Below, one piece after another: positions 15,903 through 24,255 of a stretch of DNA of 35,660 bases. The stretch comes from Rhodospirillaceae bacterium UBA6219 (GTDB taxonomy: Bacteria > Pseudomonadota > Alphaproteobacteria > Rhodospirillales > Magnetospirillaceae), in contig DISD01000075.1 of NCBI GenBank assembly GCA_002435715.1, positions 396-36,055 on the forward strand, in the 5' to 3' direction. Below the pieces are notes generated by a model that worked only from the letters and a program-made list of their open reading frames with translations, did not search any database and was not told where the DNA came from. Position 1 is the first letter of the stretch; each line of letters opens with the position of its first letter. A program made the translations under genes and the position numbers.

Positions 15903-17336
15903 TCAAACGGCCGTGCCGCCGACGGTGATGCCGTCCATGCGTAGCGTCGGTTGGCCCACACCCACCGGCACGCCCTGGCCATCCTTGCCACAGGTGCCGA
16001 TGCCGGGGTCCAGTTCCAGATCGTTGCCGATCATGGTCACCTTGTTCATGGCGTCAGGTCCGTTGCCGATCAGGGTGGCGCCCTTGACGGCGGGGCCGAT
16101 CTTGCCGTCTTCGATCAGATAGGCCTCGGTGGCGGCGAAGACGAACTTGCCCGAGGTGATGTCCACCTGACCGCCGCCGAAATTGACCGCATAGATGCCT
16201 TTCTTGACCGACGAAATGATCTCGGCCGGGTCGTGTTCACCAGCGACCATGAAGGTGTTGGTCATGCGCGGCAGCGGCGCATGGGCATAGGATTGGCGCC
16301 TTCCGTTACCGGTGGCCTTGACCCCCATCAGCCGGGCGTTCAGCCGATCCTGGATATAGCCGACCAGGATGCCGTCCTCGATCAGGGTGGTACGGCTGGT
16401 GGGCGTGCCCTCGTCATCCACCGACAATGATCCGCGACGATCCATGATGGTGCCGTCATCGACCACGGTGACGCCCTTGGATGCCACCCGTTCGCCGATA
16501 CGGCCCGAGAAGGTCGAAGTTCCCTTGCGGTTGAAGTCACCTTCCAGGCCGTGACCCACCGCTTCGTGCAGCATGACGCCGGGCCAGCCCGGGCCCAAGA
16601 CGACACTCATCTCGCCGGCGGGGGCGGGGATGGAATCCAGGTTGACCGCCGCCTGACGGATGGCTTCATCGACGCATTGGCGCCACGAGCCTTCGTCGAT
16701 GACCCGGTCATAGGTGAAGCGGCCGCCAATACCATGGCTGCCGGTTTCCATGCGGTCGCCGTCGCCCATCACCACCGACACGTTCAGGCGTACCAACGGG
16801 CGGATGTCGGCGGCATGGCTGCCATCGGCACGTTGGATGAACACCGCCTGCCACGACCCCGACAGCGAGGCCGAGACCTGACGCAAGCGCGGTTCCTTGC
16901 CACGCGCATAGGCATCCATGGCTTCCAGCAGTTTGACCTTGGTCTCGAAGGGAACCAGGGCCAACGGGTTGTCGTTGGTGTAAAGGGCGGAATTGGTTCC
17001 CGAAGGCGCCGCCGCCAAGGTGCCGTTATGACCGCGTCGCACCGCTTTCACCGTGTCGGCAGCGCGGCGGATGGCGTCTTCCGACAATTCCGAGCCATGG
17101 GCATAGCCTTGGGCTTCACCCACCACCGAGCGCAGGCCGAAACCCTGGGCGGTGTCGAAGCTGGCTGATTTGATCTGGCGGTCGTCCAGGACCACGCTTT
17201 CCGACTGGCGGTATTCCAAAAACAGCTCGCCATCGTCGGTGCCGGCCAGGGCGTCGCCGACGATTCCCACCACCTTGTCCTGGTCCAAGCCGGCGCGGGT
17301 GAAGAACAATTGATGGGCTTGGCTGTCGTGGGGCAT
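15903..17336 (-). CDS. tldD: metalloprotease TldD
   Basis: TldD, with its partner TldE/PmbA, forms a zinc protease that degrades unfolded peptides, matures microcin B17 and acts on CcdA in E. coli. I chose the start at 17336 (MPHDSQAHQLFF) because AGGAG lies 5 nt upstream; this gives 477 aa, close to E. coli TldD (481 aa), whereas the frame is open further upstream with no such site. The metal motif HEAVGHGLEGDF (HExxxH, His257/Glu258/His262) and the C-terminal cysteine in GTCGKDGQ, the third ligand in this family, are present. TldE is not in this window. The gene runs tail to tail with the Coq10-like gene and head to head with the DUF3422 gene. Confidence 0.95.
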   Translation of the reverse strand: MPHDSQAHQLFFTRAGLDQDKVVGIVGDALAGTDDGELFLEYRQSESVVLDDRQIKSASFDTAQGFGLRSVVGEAQGYAHGSELSEDAIRRAADTVKAVRRGHNGTLAAAPSGTNSALYTNDNPLALVPFETKVKLLEAMDAYARGKEPRLRQVSASLSGSWQAVFIQRADGSHAADIRPLVRLNVSVVMGDGDRMETGSHGIGGRFTYDRVIDEGSWRQCVDEAIRQAAVNLDSIPAPAGEMSVVLGPGWPGVMLHEAVGHGLEGDFNRKGTSTFSGRIGERVASKGVTVVDDGTIMDRRGSLSVDDEGTPTSRTTLIEDGILVGYIQDRLNARLMGVKATGNGRRQSYAHAPLPRMTNTFMVAGEHDPAEIISSVKKGIYAVNFGGGQVDITSGKFVFAATEAYLIEDGKIGPAVKGATLIGNGPDAMNKVTMIGNDLELDPGIGTCGKDGQGVPVGVGQPTLRMDGITVGGTAV

Positions 17337-17451
17337 GGGAACTCCTGAAGCGGGTAGGGACTGCGGGTAGGGCATGAGCAATTCGGTCAGGTATTGGCAG
17401 CCCGTATCACCCAGTGTACATGAATTCTTGTCTTTCAAAGGAATATAGGCA

Positions 17452-18759
17452 ATGGCCGAGACGATGCCAGGGCGAAGCTGGTCCCTTAACGAACATTCCC
17501 TGCGCCGGGTCCTGGCCGGCGAGGTGCATGCCCGCCCCTATGAGCAGATCGCGTCGCCGTTTCGCGCCAGTCATCTGGCCATTTTGCATGATGGTCTGGG
17601 GGCGGCCGAGGAACGGGCTTACCTGACCGAATTGTTGGCTATTCATGGCGCCGAAGCCCCCGCCGACAGCACCAATTATTTCTCGCGTGATTTGGGGGCG
17701 TTGCGCCTGCGCTGGGAACGTCACGCCGAGTTTTCCACCTATACTTTCCTGCGCTTCGATGCGTTCGACCATCCCTTTGCCGAGCCGGCTTTGGCTTTGG
17801 TGCCTGTCGAGTGGCTGGAACGCATGCCCGGATCGGTGCTGATCGCGACCCATCTGGCGGTGGAAAAGACCCCGCGCAGCGCCGACGACATCGGCACTCT
17901 GTTCGACGGCAACCCGCTGATCGCCGCCAAGATCCTGGGGTCGGCCGCCGAATGCTGGACCGATTTCCGTCTGCATGCCGATGGTTTCGGCCGCATCTGG
18001 GTGCGCGACAAGGATTTGACCAAGGGTCAAACTGGTCGGGTGATGCAGCGTCTGTTGGAAATCGAGACCTATCGCATGATGGCGCTTTTGGGTTTCCCCC
18101 CGGCCCGTCAGGCCAATGTGGAAATGGCCCGCATGGATGCCGGTTTGGCCGCCATCGTCACCGAACTGGCCGACCCGGCCATTGCCCAGAATGACCGTGA
18201 ATTGCTGGAACGTCTGACCTCGCTGGCCGCCGAGGCCGAGCGCTTGGATGCCGCCACCAGTTATCGTCTGGGGGCGGCGCGGGCCTATTACGCCATTGTC
18301 AACCAGCGTATCGCCGAATTGCGTGAAGATCGCATTCCTGGCCTGCAGACCATCGGCGAATTCATGGATCGTCGTTTGGCCCCGGCCATGAAGACCTGTG
18401 AATCGGCGGCTGAACGCCAGCAATTGCTGGCTCGCCGTGCGGCGCGGGCCGGTGATCTGCTGCGCACTCGCGTCGATATCGCCTTGGAAGAAAAAAACCG
18501 CGATCTGCTGCGCAGCATGAACCGTCGTGCCCAATTGCAATTGCGTCTGCAGGAAACGGTGGAAGGCCTGTCGGTGGTGGCCATCAGCTATTACCTGCTG
18601 GGCCTGGTGCTTTATGCGGCCAAGGGCTTGAAGGGGGCGGGGCTGCATGTGGACCCGGACATCGCGGCCTTGGTGGCTTTGCCGGTCATCCTGGGGGCGG
18701 TGTTCTTTGGGGTCAGACGGTTGCGCCGGGCTTTGACCGGCGGGCATGACGACGATTGA
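17452..18759 (+). CDS. DUF3422 family membrane-anchored protein
   Basis: A 435-aa protein that I recognise as the DUF3422 family, whose function is not known. It begins soluble (NEHSLRRVLAGEVHARPYE, the conserved HARP region) and has a long helical middle part (about 215-345). It ends with two predicted membrane segments at about 376-394 (VVAISYYLLGLVLYAAKGL) and 408-425 (LVALPVILGAVFFGV), leaving a short basic and acidic tail. This suggests a cytoplasmic domain anchored at the C terminus, somewhat like CorA-type topology; that comparison is inference. AAAGGA stands 9 nt before the ATG. It is divergent from tldD (115-nt gap) and convergent with a chemoreceptor, from which a strong hairpin separates it. 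Confidence 0.87.
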   Translation: MAETMPGRSWSLNEHSLRRVLAGEVHARPYEQIASPFRASHLAILHDGLGAAEERAYLTELLAIHGAEAPADSTNYFSRDLGALRLRWERHAEFSTYTFLRFDAFDHPFAEPALALVPVEWLERMPGSVLIATHLAVEKTPRSADDIGTLFDGNPLIAAKILGSAAECWTDFRLHADGFGRIWVRDKDLTKGQTGRVMQRLLEIETYRMMALLGFPPARQANVEMARMDAGLAAIVTELADPAIAQNDRELLERLTSLAAEAERLDAATSYRLGAARAYYAIVNQRIAELREDRIPGLQTIGEFMDRRLAPAMKTCESAAERQQLLARRAARAGDLLRTRVDIALEEKNRDLLRSMNRRAQLQLRLQETVEGLSVVAISYYLLGLVLYAAKGLKGAGLHVDPDIAALVALPVILGAVFFGVRRLRRALTGGHDDD

Positions 18760-18767
18760 ACGATGGC

Positions 18768-18803
18768 TTCCAGGGCCTGTTCGGCAGCGAACAGGCCCTG
18801 GAA
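18768..18803. terminator. 16-bp stem hairpin between convergent DUF3422 and chemoreceptor genes
   Basis: A perfect 16-bp inverted repeat (18768-18783 and 18788-18803, arms beginning TTCCAGGGCC and ending GGCCCTGGAA) has a GCAG tetraloop. It lies 9 nt after the DUF3422 stop and 7 nt beyond the chemoreceptor stop at 18811. No T tract follows on either strand, so it is either a bidirectional terminator of the GC-rich kind or a 3'-end stabiliser for both mRNAs. Confidence 0.7.
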
Positions 18804-18810
18804 AGTTCAC

Positions 18811-21048
18811 TCAGCCTGCTTTCGCCAGTGCGATGACGGGCGAATGGAAATGAACATGCAGAACACCGTCTTGCACCGCGACGATTTCTGCGTCGATGGT
18901 TTGGGAAAGGCCTTCCATGGTAATTCCCACTTGGATACCTGAAGTCAGGTCGTGAACCCCGTCCAGGCGAATGGTGGCGCCATTGCTGCTGTATTCCTGG
19001 GTCACCGCATCGAAGCTTTTTCCCCGGGCCTGTATCTTCAGCGGAATTTGCGCTGAGTAGCGCGCCGTGGCACGACGGTCCACTTCCCGAGTCGAGGTGC
19101 GCACCACCTTGATCAGGGTGTCGCGCAGCATTTGAATGGAATGGGAAACTTCGACGCAGACGCCATTCACTTCGCCGGCCTGCGAGCCGGTGCTGCGGGC
19201 TTCGTCGCTGACATCGGCGATGCGCCGCGACACTTCGTTGGCGGCTTCCGAGGTCTGGCTGACATTGCGGGCGATTTCCCCGGTTGCCGCCCCTTGCTGT
19301 TCGATGGCAACGGCGATCGCCGCCGAAATATGCTCGACCTTGTCGATGGCGGCGCCGATCTGTTCGACCGCCTCTACCGCGTGACGGGTGGTTTGCTGAA
19401 TCGCCGCCACCTGACTGGAGATTTCTCCGGTGGCGCGGGCGGTTTGCGATGCCAACGATTTGACCTCGCCGGCGACCACGGCAAATCCCTTGCCGGCTTC
19501 GCCGGCGCGGGCCGCCTCGATGGTGGCGTTCAGCGCCAGCAGGTTGGTTTGGCCGGCGATTTCCCCGATCAGCGCACTGACTTCGTCAATATGGCCGACT
19601 GCCTGGGAAAGTCTGGTGATGATGTCCTGGGCTTGGCGGGCCGATTGCACCGCTTCATGGGTCACTTCGGTGGCGGTGCTGACCTGGCGGGAAATCTCGG
19701 CGATTGAGGCGCTGAGTTGTTCAGAGGCCGCTGCCACTGTCTGGGCATTGGCCAAGGCCTGGTCGGCGGCTGCGGCCACACCTTGTGCGTCGGAGCCGAC
19801 TTTTTGAGCCGAGAGCGACATGTTATGGGCATTGTCGGCCATGGTCCGGGTGCGTTCGGCCACGCGTTCCACCGCCAAGCGTGATTCCCGCTCGACGGTT
19901 TCCGCCATGTTGTTCAACGCCGACATCTTGGTCTGTTCTGATTGTTGGCGCAGATGATCTTGTTGTTGCTGCAATTGCCGTGTGACCACGGCATTGTCCT
20001 TGAACACCTGAAGCGCACGCCCCATGGCGCCAACCTCGTCCTGGCGCACCTGAGACGGAACCATCAAATCCAAAGATCCCTTGGCCAGGGCTTCCATAGC
20101 CTTGGTCATCTCGCGCAAGGGGGCATAGATGCCGCGGGCGATGATGGCCCCCAAGATGGCAATGGCACCGCCGCCGATCAGGATGGCGAGCAGGATCGAC
20201 CATTGGCCGAAACTGGCTGCGGCTTCGCTGGCATGACGCGACTGGGCGGCTTGGTGGCGGGCATCGTTACGCAAACCTTCGATATCGGGTTCCATCTGGG
20301 CATAAAGCTTGGACAGTGTTTCGACGTGATTGGCCAGCTCCATGGTGCCTTGAACCACGGCTTTGAAATCGCGGTGGTAGATCCGCATTTTTTCCGAGAT
20401 GTCGGTTTGAACCGCGGCCGGAATAGAGGACGTGGCCAAGCGCGTGGTGAATTCGGTCGCCCGCTTATCCATGTCGGCTTGGTATTTTACGTCGCGACGG
20501 GCCAGGAAGTCCTTCTCATGACGCCGCATCATCAACATCAGGACGGCCAAACGGGGCTCGTCATGGTCTTTCAGCAATTGCTCGACCGCGTGGACGGATT
20601 CCCGAAGGTTACCCAAAGCGCCTTCTTTTTCGTTATAGCCGATGCGTTTCTGGGCGGCGACGACCTGGGCGAAAGTGTCGGCATAGGTCTGCAGGGTTGA
20701 GGCGATGCGTTCCCCCTGAGCGTAGGATTGTACTTGTGCGAGGTCGCCCAGAATTTGTCGCGCTTCGGCGATGATCGCGGCGTGCTTTTCCACTTCGCTT
20801 TCAGTGCGCCGGGCCAGGAAGTCTTTCTCCCGTCGACGGGCATCCAACAAGGCGAAGGCGAGGGCGTCGGCTTGACGTTCGATATGGGTGAAGTGCTCTG
20901 CTTCCGCACTGTGGCGCAGTTGGATGGCGTTGCTGAAGAGCGTCAGTGCTCCCACCAGGGCAAAAATCACAACGGCCAGACCGACGATCGCAAAGATTTG
21001 ATATTTCAGGGAAAGCTTCGAGAGCAGCTTGGCCACGATCACACCCAC
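18811..21048 (-). CDS. chemoreceptor with HBM-like sensor and C-terminal PilZ domain
   Basis: A 745-aa methyl-accepting chemotaxis protein. TM1 is at about 17-38. The periplasmic region carries the motif R-R-x-EKDFL-x-R twice (REKDFLARR and HEKDFLARR), characteristic of helical bimodular (HBM) sensors, which in known cases bind organic acids. TM2 is at about 285-307, then HAMP and the signalling domain with tip GEIAGQTNLLALNATIEAARAG. Residues 657-745 form a PilZ domain: RRATAR at 658-663, then EYSSNG (685-690) matching [D/N]xSxxG except for Glu. PilZ domains bind c-di-GMP, so this receptor may be tuned by it, as reported for Tlp1 of Azospirillum. The start is GTG at 21048; further GTGs lie at 21042 and 21036, and no ribosome-binding site is clear. 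It is the last gene of the che cluster. Confidence 0.93.
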   Translation of the reverse strand: MGVIVAKLLSKLSLKYQIFAIVGLAVVIFALVGALTLFSNAIQLRHSAEAEHFTHIERQADALAFALLDARRREKDFLARRTESEVEKHAAIIAEARQILGDLAQVQSYAQGERIASTLQTYADTFAQVVAAQKRIGYNEKEGALGNLRESVHAVEQLLKDHDEPRLAVLMLMMRRHEKDFLARRDVKYQADMDKRATEFTTRLATSSIPAAVQTDISEKMRIYHRDFKAVVQGTMELANHVETLSKLYAQMEPDIEGLRNDARHQAAQSRHASEAAASFGQWSILLAILIGGGAIAILGAIIARGIYAPLREMTKAMEALAKGSLDLMVPSQVRQDEVGAMGRALQVFKDNAVVTRQLQQQQDHLRQQSEQTKMSALNNMAETVERESRLAVERVAERTRTMADNAHNMSLSAQKVGSDAQGVAAAADQALANAQTVAAASEQLSASIAEISRQVSTATEVTHEAVQSARQAQDIITRLSQAVGHIDEVSALIGEIAGQTNLLALNATIEAARAGEAGKGFAVVAGEVKSLASQTARATGEISSQVAAIQQTTRHAVEAVEQIGAAIDKVEHISAAIAVAIEQQGAATGEIARNVSQTSEAANEVSRRIADVSDEARSTGSQAGEVNGVCVEVSHSIQMLRDTLIKVVRTSTREVDRRATARYSAQIPLKIQARGKSFDAVTQEYSSNGATIRLDGVHDLTSGIQVGITMEGLSQTIDAEIVAVQDGVLHVHFHSPVIALAKAG

Positions 21049-21144
21049 TTAAACCAAAAGGTGGGTCAGGATTACTCCATAGGGCGGGGGCTGACAATTC
21101 AGCTCATCCGTTTGCAATAAAACTTTAATATAGGGTGGCGTGTG

Positions 21145-21633
21145 TCAAAACAGCTCTATTTCGTCTTCGCTCGACGGCACCGGATTGGATTGACGACCGT
21201 GCAAGGCGTCGATCAGTCGGCGCCGCCAATCGGCAAGACTGACATTGTCGCTAAGAGCCTCAATCCAAATTTCCATGGTTTCAAGGGCAGGGGGGGGCTC
21301 GGCACACAGACGCGTGGTCTGTTCAAGTTCCGCATGCTGACGGCGCAGGGTGGTGAGAACCGAGGCCACCTGCTCTAAACCTTGGCGTGAACGGTCGGCA
21401 GATTGCAGCTTGTGGACGATTTCATAGGTCGAGGACTGCAATTCACCCGATTCGCTTTCGCCGGCAAATTGTCCGATACGGGTCAAGACCGCCGTCGCGC
21501 CAGCAGTCGAATCCTCGAATTGCTGCCCGGTCGCCATGGCTTCCGAAGCCAGGAACTCGAAGGCACGTTGTTGCAATTGTGAAAACGCCTGCCATTGCGC
21601 CAGCAGATCAAGAATGGAAGCCTTGTCAGTCAT
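21145..21633 (-). CDS. CheZ-like protein candidate in the che operon (162 aa)
   Basis: Not an annotated family I can name with certainty. The start at 21633 (MTDKASILDLLAQW) has AGGAA 5 nt upstream and is 1 nt past the cheB stop, so it is translated with cheB. The protein looks like long amphipathic helices (about 5-35 and 64-106) followed by a Pro-rich break (PPPA, 113-116), another helix, and an acidic tail ending EDEIELF. Within the helix is LQSADRSRQGLEQV (76-89), containing D80-R-S-R-Q84. CheZ phosphatases carry their catalytic pair as DxxxQ (D-L-T-G-Q in E. coli) in a long helix and end in an acidic peptide finishing with Phe that binds CheY. The match of motif, helix and tail suggests a remote CheZ-type CheY-phosphate phosphatase. 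No other CheZ or CheC occurs in the cluster. This is inference. Confidence 0.75.
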   Translation of the reverse strand: MTDKASILDLLAQWQAFSQLQQRAFEFLASEAMATGQQFEDSTAGATAVLTRIGQFAGESESGELQSSTYEIVHKLQSADRSRQGLEQVASVLTTLRRQHAELEQTTRLCAEPPPALETMEIWIEALSDNVSLADWRRRLIDALHGRQSNPVPSSEDEIELF

Positions 21634-21634
21634 G

Positions 21635-22699
21635 CTATTTCCTCGCCGCATCTTGACGGCATACCCTCAGAATTTCTTCGGCAATGCGCGAAAGCGGAAC
21701 TTGCCTTTCTACCGCACCGATTTCAAATGCTACTTTCGGCATACCATAGACGACACAAGACGATTCGTCTTCGCCGATGGTGGATGCGCCGGCTTTGCGC
21801 ATGGCCAGCAGACCTTCAGCACCGTCTCGGCCCATGCCGGTCAGGATCACCCCCACCGCTTTGGCGCCGCAGGTCTCGGCAACGGATTGAAAAAGTACGT
21901 TGACGCTGGGTTTGTGGCCGGTGACCAACGGGCCGTCATAGCAATGGGTGATCAATTGCGCCCCGGACCGTTTGATGGCCAAGTGGCGGTCGCCGGGAGC
22001 GATATAGACGTGGCCGGCGACGATACGTTCGCCATCACTGGCTTCCTTGACCCGAACCGCGGCCAAACCGTTCAAGCGGTCGGCAAAGCTGGCGGAAAAC
22101 TTCGGCGGAATATGCTGGGTGATGACAATGGGGGGGGCATCGGGGGGCAAGGCCAGGACGATGTCACGCAACGCTTCCACCCCGCCGGTCGAGGAGCCGA
22201 TGGCCACCAAGCGGTCGGTGGATTGGTAAAGCGTGGTCACCGCCAATTGGTGTGGCGGGGTTCTGGGCCGGTCGGTCAAGGAACGAACCCGGGCGGCGGC
22301 GGCGGCCTTGACCTTGGCCACCAATTCCGGGCCTCGAGCCTGCAGCCCGCCCGAGGCGGAATCCATCGGTTTGCAAAACACGTCAACCGCACCCAGTTCC
22401 ATGGCGCGCATGGTGACTTCGGCGCCCTTGTCGGTCAGCGACGAGACCATCACCACAGGCATGGGGCGCAAAGTCATCAGTTTTTCCAAGAACGCCAAGC
22501 CGTCCATGCGCGGCATTTCCACATCCAACGTCAGCACGTCGGGGTTCAAGGCCTTGATCTTTTCGCGGGCCACCAACGGGTCCGGGGCGGTACCGATCAC
22601 CTCGATACCGGGATCAGTGGACAAAATCGCCGTCAACATTTGCCGCATCAGAGCGGAATCGTCGACGATCAACACACGGGCTGGGCGGCTTGTCGGCAT
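21635..22699 (-). CDS. cheB: chemotaxis response regulator protein-glutamate methylesterase
   Basis: CheB removes methyl groups from receptor glutamates and deamidates receptor glutamines, providing adaptation when phosphorylated by CheA. The 354-aa protein has an N-terminal receiver (DD at 13-14, phospho-acceptor Asp59 in TLDVEMPRMDG, Lys110), a linker (about 120-160), and the methylesterase domain. The catalytic triad is Ser170 (GSSTGG), His196 (TQHIP) and Asp292 (TGMGRDG). It lies between cheD (9-nt gap) and the 162-aa protein (1-nt gap) on the minus strand. The chemoreceptor three genes upstream ends in a tether-like pentapeptide, a likely CheB/CheR docking site. Confidence 0.97.
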   Translation of the reverse strand: MPTSRPARVLIVDDSALMRQMLTAILSTDPGIEVIGTAPDPLVAREKIKALNPDVLTLDVEMPRMDGLAFLEKLMTLRPMPVVMVSSLTDKGAEVTMRAMELGAVDVFCKPMDSASGGLQARGPELVAKVKAAAAARVRSLTDRPRTPPHQLAVTTLYQSTDRLVAIGSSTGGVEALRDIVLALPPDAPPIVITQHIPPKFSASFADRLNGLAAVRVKEASDGERIVAGHVYIAPGDRHLAIKRSGAQLITHCYDGPLVTGHKPSVNVLFQSVAETCGAKAVGVILTGMGRDGAEGLLAMRKAGASTIGEDESSCVVYGMPKVAFEIGAVERQVPLSRIAEEILRVCRQDAARK

Positions 22700-22708
22700 A
22701 GGCGCCCC

Positions 22709-23335
22709 CTAATCGAACAATTCGACCTCGCCCTCGACCTCGACGGTCTGCAGGCGCGAACGATACGAGATTTCGCGGTTGAGAACGGCGCGTTCCACGT
22801 CCTTCTTCAGGAACAAGCGGATAACCTTGCCCAGGCGGGGAAAGAAATGGATGCGGCGTGGGTGGGGACCTCCCAGATCCTCGGCGGCGATGCGATAGCC
22901 TTCGGCCGCCAGATAATCCCGGACGAATACCGAGTTGCGATCACCGATAGGCATGGAACCGGCGCCCATCCCCGGAAGAACATTGCCACCACCGAACACC
23001 TTGATTTCCAACGAATCGCGACGACCACCGCGGCGCAACACGTCATTGATCAATTCTTCCATGGCGAAGTTGCCAAAGCGCATGGCCTTGTCCACCGGCA
23101 CGTCGGAACCCGAATCGGGTAGCATAAAATGGTTCATGCCACCGATGCGCAGGCGGGTGTCCCACACACAGGCGGCGACGCACGATCCCAAAACCGTCAC
23201 GATCATTTCCTGTCCGGCGGTGGAAACATAATGCTCACCCGGCAGGACCTTGACGGCCATGATTTTGAAGGTGGGGTCGAACCACCGTCTTCTTTCGGCT
23301 TCCTCGGCCGCGCCACCCCAGGTATCGCTGCTCAT
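22709..23335 (-). CDS. cheD: chemoreceptor glutamine deamidase CheD
   Basis: CheD deamidates specific glutamines on chemoreceptors and, in some species, partners with CheC. The product is 208 aa, somewhat longer than the usual 155-200, with about 25 extra N-terminal residues. Catalytic residues are visible: Cys52 in LGSCVAACVWD and His69 in GGMNHFMLP. The pattern GGGNVLPGMGAGSMPIGDRN is also typical. The start codon ATG overlaps the cheR stop as ATGA (23332-23335), implying coupling. The C terminus is acidic and ends EVEGEVELFD, strikingly like the tail EDEIELF of the 162-aa protein two genes downstream. CheC is not encoded in the cluster. Confidence 0.95.
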   Translation of the reverse strand: MSSDTWGGAAEEAERRRWFDPTFKIMAVKVLPGEHYVSTAGQEMIVTVLGSCVAACVWDTRLRIGGMNHFMLPDSGSDVPVDKAMRFGNFAMEELINDVLRRGGRRDSLEIKVFGGGNVLPGMGAGSMPIGDRNSVFVRDYLAAEGYRIAAEDLGGPHPRRIHFFPRLGKVIRLFLKKDVERAVLNREISYRSRLQTVEVEGEVELFD

Positions 23336-24198
23336 TGGATCCGCCTGTAGCTGGTCTTGCCCACGACTTCAAAGCGATCCGACACGCCGATCAAGCTTTC
23401 GGCATGTCCCAGATACAAGATGCCCCCCATGTTCAAGCGGTCGGCATAGCGGTTGAACAACTGGCGTTGCGTGGGCTTGTCGAAATAGATGGCGACGTTG
23501 CGGCAGAATATGGCATCGAACTGGCCCTTCATCGGCCAATTTTCGTGCAGGTTCAGTTGGCGAAAACGGATCAGTCGCCGTACGTCGTCGGACACTTGGA
23601 CCTTGTCGGATTCACTGGTCCGCCGCAGGAAGCGCTTGCGATAGCTTTCGGGGACATGTTCCACCGATTTCAGCGGATATATCCCCAGCTCGGCCCGGCG
23701 CAGGACGTTGGTGTCGATATCGGTGGCCAGTACCAAGGCGTCCCAACCGTCGCAACCTTTCAACGCGTCGGCCATGGTCATGGCGATGGAATAGGGTTCT
23801 TCACCGCTGGAACAGCCAGCCGACCAAATGCGGATGCGATGACGGCGCGGTCGCTCCTGCAGCCGCGGGGCCAGGACTTGATCACGCAGATGATCGAAAT
23901 GATGCGGTTCTCGGAAGAAATTAGTGATGTTGGTGGTGATGGCGTTGACCAGGTTCTCCACCTCGGAGGCGCCTTTGGGGCCACGCAACATGTCGCAATA
24001 ATCACTGAAATCACGCATGCCCAACGCCCGCAGGCGTTTGACCAAGCGGCCACAAACCATGTCGCGCTTATGTTCGGACAGCACGATGCCGGTTTCGCGG
24101 GACATGAAAGCGGCAAGGAAGCGGAATTCTTCGTCGCCTAATTCAAATTCACGCTCGCGGCGGTGACCATTGTTGGTTTCTTGCCGGTTCAGCAACAA
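23332..24198 (-). CDS. cheR: chemotaxis protein methyltransferase CheR
   Basis: CheR methylates receptor glutamates with S-adenosylmethionine. The product is 288 aa. It has an N-terminal helical domain (about 20-85), the conserved TNFFREPHHF (92-101), the SAM-binding motif SAGCSSGEEPYS (126-137), and the methyltransferase core with FDAIFCRNVAIYF and the final GGILYLGHAESL. The best start is a TTG at 24198 after a GGGGGG stretch; the first ATG in frame is inside the conserved domain and would truncate it. A strong hairpin (24216-24244) separates it from the chemoreceptor upstream, and a TTG start may also lower its expression. The stop overlaps the cheD start by 4 nt. Confidence 0.95.
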   Translation of the reverse strand: MLLNRQETNNGHRREREFELGDEEFRFLAAFMSRETGIVLSEHKRDMVCGRLVKRLRALGMRDFSDYCDMLRGPKGASEVENLVNAITTNITNFFREPHHFDHLRDQVLAPRLQERPRRHRIRIWSAGCSSGEEPYSIAMTMADALKGCDGWDALVLATDIDTNVLRRAELGIYPLKSVEHVPESYRKRFLRRTSESDKVQVSDDVRRLIRFRQLNLHENWPMKGQFDAIFCRNVAIYFDKPTQRQLFNRYADRLNMGGILYLGHAESLIGVSDRFEVVGKTSYRRIQ

Positions 24199-24215
24199 AT
24201 TCCCCCCCGGGAATT

Positions 24216-24244
24216 AACTCCGCCGCGACGATCGCGGCGGAGTT
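24216..24244 (-). terminator. intercistronic hairpin between chemoreceptor and cheR
   Basis: A perfect 13-bp inverted repeat AACTCCGCCGCGA (24216-24228) and TCGCGGCGGAGTT (24232-24244) has a 3-nt loop. It begins 12 nt after the chemoreceptor stop and ends 18 nt before the cheR start. On the minus strand it is followed by AATTCCC, not a long T tract. It is either a partial terminator that lowers expression of cheR-cheD-cheB relative to the receptor, or an RNA-stability element. Confidence 0.65.
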
Positions 24245-24255
24245 TCATAATGAAC

